A stretch of 64,000 nt of DNA from the NCBI RefSeq assembly GCF_003610015.1, contig NZ_AP018933.1, positions 434,001 to 498,000 of the forward strand. The letters run 5' to 3'. Each line of letters opens with the position of its first letter. Position 1 is the first letter of the stretch. The notes under the pieces are model-generated. The model was given only the letters and a program-made list of their open reading frames with translations, made no database searches and had not been told where the DNA came from. Below, one piece after another: positions 58,580-64,000 of the stretch. The DNA is from Zymobacter palmae (lineage in GTDB: Bacteria; Pseudomonadota; Gammaproteobacteria; Pseudomonadales; Halomonadaceae). The translations under genes and the position numbers were made by a program.

Positions 58580-59524
58580 TCAACGGTTGTGGCGTACCTG
58601 AGGGTCGACGAAGGCGTACAGCAGGTCGACCAACAGGTTCATGATGATGATGATGGTGGCATACAGTACGACGGTCCCCATGACCAAGGTGTAGTCGCGG
58701 TTGGTGGCCCCTTGCACGAAGTAGGAGCCCACGCCCGGGATGGAGAAGATCTTCTCGACCACAACCGAACCGGTGATGATGCCGGTGATGGCCGGCCCGA
58801 GGTACGACAGGATGGGGAGCATAGCCGGACGCAGGGCGTGACGGCGAATGATCTGTACCGTCGAGAGCCCCTTGGCGCGAGCGGTACGGATGAACGGCTG
58901 GCCCAGCACCTCGATCATCGACGCCCTCATCATGCGGGCGATGTAGGCGATCTGTTGGATAGAAAGCGCGATGACGGGCAGTACCATGTACGGCAGATAG
59001 CTCATCATGCCTTGGCCGGCAGTAGGCCAGCCGCTGACGGGTAGCCAGCGCAGGATCAGACCGAAGAAGACCGCCATCAGCGGCGCAAGCACAAAGTTGG
59101 GAATGGCAATACCGCTCAGTGCGACCCCCATCACGGCATAGTCGACGATACCGTTGCGCCGCAGAGCGGCCAGAATGCCGAGTGGCAGACCGACCAGCAG
59201 GGCCAGCGCCATGGCCAGCAGACCGATCGTCATACTGACCGGCAGACCCTGTGCGAGCTGTTCGTTGACCGTGTGGTCCTTGTCACGGAAGGACGGTCCC
59301 AGATCACCGTGCGCTAGCGACGTCAGGTAGTTCCCGTACTGCACCAGCAAGGGCTTATCGAGCCCGTAGGAGCGCATCAGGTTGGCTTCTATTTCTGGGG
59401 GCAACTGGCGTTCACCGTCAAACGGGCCACCCGGGGCAAGCCGCATCATGAAGAATGACAAGGTGATGACGATGAGAAGCGTCGGAATCGCTTGCAGTAG
59501 CCGTTTGATGATGTACTTCAGCAT
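58580..59524 (-). CDS. Oligopeptide ABC transporter permease OppB-type
   Basis: 314 residues. OppB start MLKYIIKRLLQAIPTLLIVITLSFFMMRLAPGGPF, the EAA loop EVLGQPFIRTARAKGLSTVQIIRRHALRPAM and the final LLYAFVDPQVRH are all family hallmarks. About six membrane helices. ATG 59524 is chosen; the 13 residues coded before it are not conserved. It follows oppA across a 195-bp gap with a stable hairpin. Confidence 0.94.
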   Translation of the reverse strand: MLKYIIKRLLQAIPTLLIVITLSFFMMRLAPGGPFDGERQLPPEIEANLMRSYGLDKPLLVQYGNYLTSLAHGDLGPSFRDKDHTVNEQLAQGLPVSMTIGLLAMALALLVGLPLGILAALRRNGIVDYAVMGVALSGIAIPNFVLAPLMAVFFGLILRWLPVSGWPTAGQGMMSYLPYMVLPVIALSIQQIAYIARMMRASMIEVLGQPFIRTARAKGLSTVQIIRRHALRPAMLPILSYLGPAITGIITGSVVVEKIFSIPGVGSYFVQGATNRDYTLVMGTVVLYATIIIIMNLLVDLLYAFVDPQVRHNR

Positions 59525-59610
59525 AGTGGCAAGTCTCTTGGCGTATGTATCCAGCGTATGCACGTTGGCACGGCATTGCTACAAAAGGGACGAATGATGG
59601 CGGAATAATG

Positions 59611-59647
59611 GCTGCCATGCCAGTCCGAAACGCTCCGGCATGGCAGC
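59611..59647 (-). other. Intercistronic hairpin between oppA and oppB
   Basis: A perfect 11-bp inverted repeat (59611-59621 with 59637-59647) with no T-run. In opp operons such a hairpin after oppA commonly stabilises the oppA message or partly ends transcription, raising binding-protein levels over the permeases. Confidence 0.6.
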
Positions 59648-59719
59648 TCCAACGTGTTTTCGCCGATGAACCGACAGATGAAATGCCAGCGGTTGCCTTA
59701 TCTCATCGGCCTCGTACGA

Positions 59720-61330
59720 TCACGGCTGAGTCGATTGATTCTGCAGCGATACGTAGCGTAGTGGGTGCACATCAAGCGGATTCGGCTCCCACCCCTTCAG
59801 CGTGGGCGACACCAGATAGGCCATTGCCATATCCATTACTGGAATTTCTACGACGTCGTTCATGGCAATCTGTTGAGCCGCCTGCCATTCACGCTGGGCT
59901 TCCTCAGGCGACATGGCTGTGATGGCGCTGTTCACGTGGCGGTCAAATTCTGGGTTGGTATAGCTGGAACGGTTGTCCGGGCTGCCACTGACAAACATGG
60001 CCAGCATTTCGACGGGGTTGTCGATGGACGGAATCGTACCGTGGCGAGCCAGCTGGAACTGGCCCAGCTTGACGCTGTTGTAATGATTGGCCACATCGCG
60101 TGTCTGCAAGGTCACGTTGACCCCAATCTGCTTCCACATCGCGGCCATGGCGACAGCAACGCGGCGGTGGTCGTCCAGCGAGTTGAAACTCATCTCGAGT
60201 GCGAGAGGGTGATCCTTATCGTAACCGGCTTCCTTCATCAGTTCGCGCGCTCGTTCAATGCGCTGGCTCATCGGCCACGACTGGAAGTCAGCATCCACCG
60301 CATAGGCACCCTTGCTCATCGTTCTGGGCAGGATAGAGGTTGTGGGCACATAGCCATTTCTCAGCACTTTATCAGTGATGACCTCACGCTGGACGGTCAT
60401 GTTCATCGCTTCGCGGATGCGCTTGTCCGCCAAGGGCTGCCCTTGTTTCATATTGGGCAGGTAATAGTAATGCGACAGCGATGGAAAGACCTGTACGTCA
60501 CTGGGCATGTCCTTGCGCAGCTCGGCCAAACGCGCCGACGGTATCTGGTTATAGGAGATATCCAGCGTGTGCGTACGGTAGCGGTTTACTGCCGAAAGCG
60601 GGTCTTCGATAGGGTAGAACACCACGTTGTCGATGCTGACCTTGTCTGCGTTATAGAACGAGGGGTTCTTCTTCAGCAGCACATCGACGTGTGGATTCCA
60701 GTGATCAAGCAGGTAAGGGCCGCTGACGACCGGCTGCCGCGCGCTCCAGCTGTGATTAGTGAGAGACTTGATGCTGTGCTTGGGTAAGGGCACAGAGGGC
60801 TGCGCCGCGAATTCCGCCAGAATATAGGAGTTGGGACGCGTCAGCGTGACTTCCAGCGTATGGGCATCCAGCGCGTTGACGCCAAGTGCTGAGGCCGGAA
60901 GTTTGCCCTGATTGATCTGCTCGGCGTTCAGGATCGGATAGTAGTAATAAGCGTTAGGGTTCGCCGTATCGGGCAGTAGCGTGCGCTGCAGACCGAACAC
61001 CGCATCGTCGGCAGTGATGGGCTGCCCGTCGGACCACTTGGCGTCACGCAGATGGAAGGTGATCTTGCGGCCGTCTGCCGATGTTTCCCAAGAAGAGGCT
61101 AGGCCCGGGATGATATTGCCCTTGGCATCAAAGGTGAGCAGCGGTTCGTACATTTCTTGCAGGATATGGCTTTCCCACAGCCCTTGAGCCTGCTGCGGGT
61201 CGAGCGTGCCCGGCTCGCCGGCGTTGTCGATCCGCAGTGTGCTGGCCAGTGTCAGCGGCGAGCCGAATGCCATCAGTAGCGCCGACACCTTCAATGCGCG
61301 CACCAGTGCGCCAGAGGATGCTGTTTTCAT
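59720..61330 (-). CDS. Oligopeptide-binding protein OppA, copy 1
   Basis: 536 residues. Signal peptide (ALKVSALLMAFGSPLTLAS). Family 5 solute-binding fold with the signature ...TLDPQQAQGLWESHILQEMYEPLL, SWETSADGR, AKWSDGQPITADDAVF and the C-terminal NPLDVHPLRYV. It binds peptides in the periplasm for OppBC. It lies directly before oppB and after a second, similar gene, and shares many identical blocks with it. Confidence 0.93.
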   Translation of the reverse strand: MKTASSGALVRALKVSALLMAFGSPLTLASTLRIDNAGEPGTLDPQQAQGLWESHILQEMYEPLLTFDAKGNIIPGLASSWETSADGRKITFHLRDAKWSDGQPITADDAVFGLQRTLLPDTANPNAYYYYPILNAEQINQGKLPASALGVNALDAHTLEVTLTRPNSYILAEFAAQPSVPLPKHSIKSLTNHSWSARQPVVSGPYLLDHWNPHVDVLLKKNPSFYNADKVSIDNVVFYPIEDPLSAVNRYRTHTLDISYNQIPSARLAELRKDMPSDVQVFPSLSHYYYLPNMKQGQPLADKRIREAMNMTVQREVITDKVLRNGYVPTTSILPRTMSKGAYAVDADFQSWPMSQRIERARELMKEAGYDKDHPLALEMSFNSLDDHRRVAVAMAAMWKQIGVNVTLQTRDVANHYNSVKLGQFQLARHGTIPSIDNPVEMLAMFVSGSPDNRSSYTNPEFDRHVNSAITAMSPEEAQREWQAAQQIAMNDVVEIPVMDMAMAYLVSPTLKGWEPNPLDVHPLRYVSLQNQSTQP

Positions 61331-61545
61331 TGTGCTCTCCCTAAAGGGTCTTCGTCAGAAGAAGAGTAGTGCAACGGCATGCGTTGTTATTGTTCGCCCA
61401 TGCCATTGCATATCGTGTGCCGTTCAACGGGAAAACCTTCACGCTACCAGATAATGAGGGTAAGGCAATCTGTCTTATAGACCCTCTCGTTCAATGTTAA
61501 AGCCTCCTTACTCGATAGCAATCTAATTAACTGAAGGCGGTGACG

Positions 61546-63129
61546 TCACGGCGTGACTGACAGATAGCGCAGCGGGTGAACATCGACCGCGTTGGGTTGC
61601 CAGCCCTTTACTTTTGATGACACCAACAGTGACTGTGTTTGGTCCAGAATCGGGATCATCGCCATATCATCCAGCAACATGCGCTGGGCATCGTCGAAGG
61701 CTCGCTGTGCCGCTTCGGGCGTAAGGGCGTGCACGCCTTCCGCCACTTTTTGGTCATAGCGTGGATTCTGATAGCCCGCGTAGTTGTTGCTGGCATCCGA
61801 TACATACATGCCGAGTTCTTCGGCAGGCGTCATCATTGCACCTAGAAAGCCATAACGGGCCAGTTGGAACTGCGCGTGGTGAATGGCGCTGTAGTGGGCC
61901 GAGCTATCGCGGGTGACGAAATGAGGCGCGATGCCGATCGGTTTCCACATCGCAGCCAGTGCAACGGCAATGCGGCGGTGGTCATCGACTGAATTGATGG
62001 ACAGCTCGACGTCCAGCGGGTGTTCGGGGCTGTAGCCCGCTTCTTTCATCAGCGCTTTGGCACGTTCGAGGCGTTGCGCGTAAGGCCATGACTGGAAATC
62101 GAAGTGAGGTGCTTGATGCGGCTGGGTAACGACGGAGGGTACGGCCGCGTAGGACGGGCGCTGACTGCTCTGAATAACCTTGTCGGTGATCAGCTCGCGC
62201 TGTACGGCAAGATTCATCGCTTCACGCACGCGATGGTCCGCCAACGGCTGGCCTTCTCTCATATTGGGCAGATACACGTAATGCACCAGCACCGGATAGG
62301 TCTTGAGTGCATCAGCAAGATGCTCACGTGCCCAGTTGTACTGTGCCGAAGGAATTTGACTGTAGGAGACGTCCAGTGCTCCGCTGCGGTAGCGGGTCAG
62401 TGCCGTGGCGGTGTTTTCGATCGGATAGAACGCGGCGCTATCGATCTTCACGCTGTCCGCGGCGTAATAAGCAGGGTTCTTCTTAACGACCACTTCGACC
62501 TGCGGTGTCCAATGGTCGAGCTGATACGGGCCGCTGACCACCAACGGTTGTTGACGCACCCAATGGGTGTTATCGAGCGTTTTGATGGCGTGCTTAGGCA
62601 GCGGTGCCAGCGCGATATCAGCCATGACGGATGTCATGTAGGACAGCGGGGCATCCAGTGTAATTTCGATGGTATGCGCGTCGAGTGCTCGTACGCCCAG
62701 TGTATCGGGTGCTTTCTTGCCGGTGTTAACGTCGCGGGCGTTCGCGATCGGGTAGTACAGATAGGCGTTCTGTGAATGCGTGGACGGCAGCAGCGCGCGC
62801 TGAAGGGCGAAGACGGCATCGTCGGCGGTGATGGGCTGACCATCCGACCACTTCGCATCGCGCAGGTGGAAGGTCCATGTTCGGCCGTCCGCTGACGTTT
62901 CCCATGACTGGGCCAGCCCTGGAATCAGCTTGCCTTCGGCATCGTAGGTGATCAGCGGCTCGTACAGTTCACGGTCAATGCGGAACTCGCGCAGCCCAGT
63001 CGCCATCTGGGGATCAAGGGTTTCCGGTTCGCCGGTATTGTCGATGCGCAGCGGTGCCGCAATGGCGAGCGGCGACAGCAGGCAGGACAGCAGCAGGGTA
63101 GCGGCACGATGGGTCAGCGTTCTTTGCAC
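61546..63129 (-). CDS. Oligopeptide-binding protein OppA, copy 2
   Basis: 527 residues with a GTG start (AGGA nine bases upstream) and signal peptide (ATLLLSCLLSPLAIA). It shares SWETSADGR, AKWSDGQPITADDAVF, LPNM..GQPLADxRxREAMN and the VDVHPLRYLS ending with copy 1, so it is a tandem duplicate that has diverged, presumably to widen the peptide range. The 215-bp gap to copy 1 has no obvious terminator, so both probably belong to one opp transcript started upstream of 63129. Confidence 0.92.
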   Translation of the reverse strand: MQRTLTHRAATLLLSCLLSPLAIAAPLRIDNTGEPETLDPQMATGLREFRIDRELYEPLITYDAEGKLIPGLAQSWETSADGRTWTFHLRDAKWSDGQPITADDAVFALQRALLPSTHSQNAYLYYPIANARDVNTGKKAPDTLGVRALDAHTIEITLDAPLSYMTSVMADIALAPLPKHAIKTLDNTHWVRQQPLVVSGPYQLDHWTPQVEVVVKKNPAYYAADSVKIDSAAFYPIENTATALTRYRSGALDVSYSQIPSAQYNWAREHLADALKTYPVLVHYVYLPNMREGQPLADHRVREAMNLAVQRELITDKVIQSSQRPSYAAVPSVVTQPHQAPHFDFQSWPYAQRLERAKALMKEAGYSPEHPLDVELSINSVDDHRRIAVALAAMWKPIGIAPHFVTRDSSAHYSAIHHAQFQLARYGFLGAMMTPAEELGMYVSDASNNYAGYQNPRYDQKVAEGVHALTPEAAQRAFDDAQRMLLDDMAMIPILDQTQSLLVSSKVKGWQPNAVDVHPLRYLSVTP

Positions 63130-63464
63130 GGCGGATGTCCTAATGTCATGGCCTACTGCCAGACGGATATGAGGCAGTAACCTGTTTGAATATCGGGGAG
63201 ATTAACAGTTAGCGTAGCGTATCGTGCCCACGGGTAGGACATAACAATGCGCAGTAAAACGGTAACAAGAAAGGAAGCGTTTATTTCCTGTCTACGAGGC
63301 TGAGCAGCTAAATGCGCTCGCAGAGATTGGAAGGGGCACGGTATGGGCGGTATGCCCACGGTGTGGGAGCTTTTCGGGGGATAGTCAGGTGCTGTATCGA
63401 GTGTCGGAGTGGGGCGCACGGTAAGTGCGGTTCAGCGTTGTGTGAGAAAACGGCAGCGTGAACG
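63130..63464. other. Intergenic region upstream of opp
   Basis: No gene is supported. It must hold the opp promoter on the minus strand; a weak TTGTTA with 17-bp spacing to CGATAC is the best I can see and is not listed as a site. Confidence 0.35.
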
Positions 63465-63496
63465 AAAAACGCCGCAGGGAGGAGACCCTGCGGCGT
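63465..63496 (-). terminator. Terminator of the GNAT gene
   Basis: On the minus strand an 11-bp perfect stem (63496-63486 with 63479-63469) is followed by five T, 11 bp beyond the acetyltransferase stop. Confidence 0.85.
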
Positions 63497-63506
63497 ATGA
63501 GGCGCG

Positions 63507-64000
63507 TTACTCCAGCACTTTCAGCATGCATATGTCGCAGCTGCCGTGCCCGGTATGGCCCAAGCGAGCACAGTATTCGAATCCGAACGTACGATAGAGG
63601 CCGACGGCCGACGAGAGTTCGTTCAGCGTTTCCAGATAGCAGTAACGGTAGCCGAAGGCGCGTGCCTCGCGCAGTGCGTGTGCGATGAGACGTCGGCCTA
63701 TTCCCATCCCGGAGAACTGACTGTCCAGATAGAGCTTCTGCATTTCGCAGTGCTGGTCGTCGGCCCCTGCCAGTGGCGCAATACCGACGCCGCCAATCAC
63801 GCGGCCACCCTGCGTGGCGACCCAGTACCTCGCCCTTGGCAAGCTATAGGCATGACTGAGGTGACCAAGGGCCGGATCGTGCAGGCTGACGCCTTCGAGG
63901 TGGGCAATGCCGTTTTCCTCGAAACTGCGCACGATGACACGCTGAATAGCAGGATCATCCTTTGGCTGGATTGGACGCAGCGCTATGCGAGCGTCTTCCT
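63507..64000 (-). CDS. GNAT-family N-acetyltransferase (5' truncated by the window end)
   Basis: At least 163 residues are visible and the frame remains open to the window edge; the upstream residues IALRPIQPKDDPAIQRVIVRSF are typical of a GNAT N-terminus. The acetyl-CoA motif A is LYLDSQFSGMGIGRRLIAHAL (QxxGxG/A type), followed by YCYLETLNELSSAVGLYRTFGFEYC. It transfers acetyl groups to a small molecule or protein N-terminus; the substrate is unknown. Confidence 0.88.
   Translation of the reverse strand, partial: EDARIALRPIQPKDDPAIQRVIVRSFEENGIAHLEGVSLHDPALGHLSHAYSLPRARYWVATQGGRVIGGVGIAPLAGADDQHCEMQKLYLDSQFSGMGIGRRLIAHALREARAFGYRYCYLETLNELSSAVGLYRTFGFEYCARLGHTGHGSCDICMLKVLE

Overview
The window reads as the chromosome of a Gram-negative gammaproteobacterium. 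It has a 16-strand-type porin, Min, Feo, Opp and YpjD/CorB systems, and the classic ffh-rpsP-rimM-trmD-rplS and xerD-dsbC-hom-thrC-recJ orders. Gene order and protein style fit the Halomonadaceae (Halomonas, Zymobacter or Carnimonas relatives); this placement is an inference from the sequence alone. Coding density is high. There is no rRNA, prophage, insertion sequence or CRISPR array.

Layout. 1-7033: the tail of a glutamine synthetase-family gene, an MBL hydrolase, two AraC-type regulators, an MFS exporter, and a divergent SDR/LysR pair. 7102-9946: clpB with a visible sigma-32-type promoter. 9947-11147: about 1.2 kb without genes, holding an orphan tandem hairpin/terminator. 11148-14540: ilvI-ilvH-ilvC (branched-chain amino acids). 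14722-17798: a polar amino acid ABC importer. 17832-20795: feoABC (ferrous iron uptake) with a Fur-box-like site. 21203-24587: a secreted alpha/beta hydrolase, initiator tRNA-Met and minCDE.

24667-29649 is the main accessory island: a DUF4123 chaperone, a 1098-residue VasX-like type VI secretion effector with a MIX motif and C-terminal membrane segments, and an exported Sel1-repeat protein. The three genes are translationally coupled. Base composition falls from about 58% GC in the chaperone to 32-37% in the toxin end and the Sel1 gene. No T6SS structural genes are in the window.

29887-41760: sbcB, an M16 protease, a SRAP/YedK homologue that has lost its catalytic residues, a TetR regulator, an MFS-acyltransferase fusion, and a PepSY/response regulator/histidine kinase set following corB. 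41929-47018: ypjD, then ffh and the rpsP operon. 47501-53980: xerD, dsbC, hom, thrC, recJ. Immediately after recJ lies an uninterrupted run of eleven copies of an 8-bp unit. 54365-63129: a porin and an opp-type peptide importer with two tandem binding-protein genes. The window ends inside a GNAT acetyltransferase gene.
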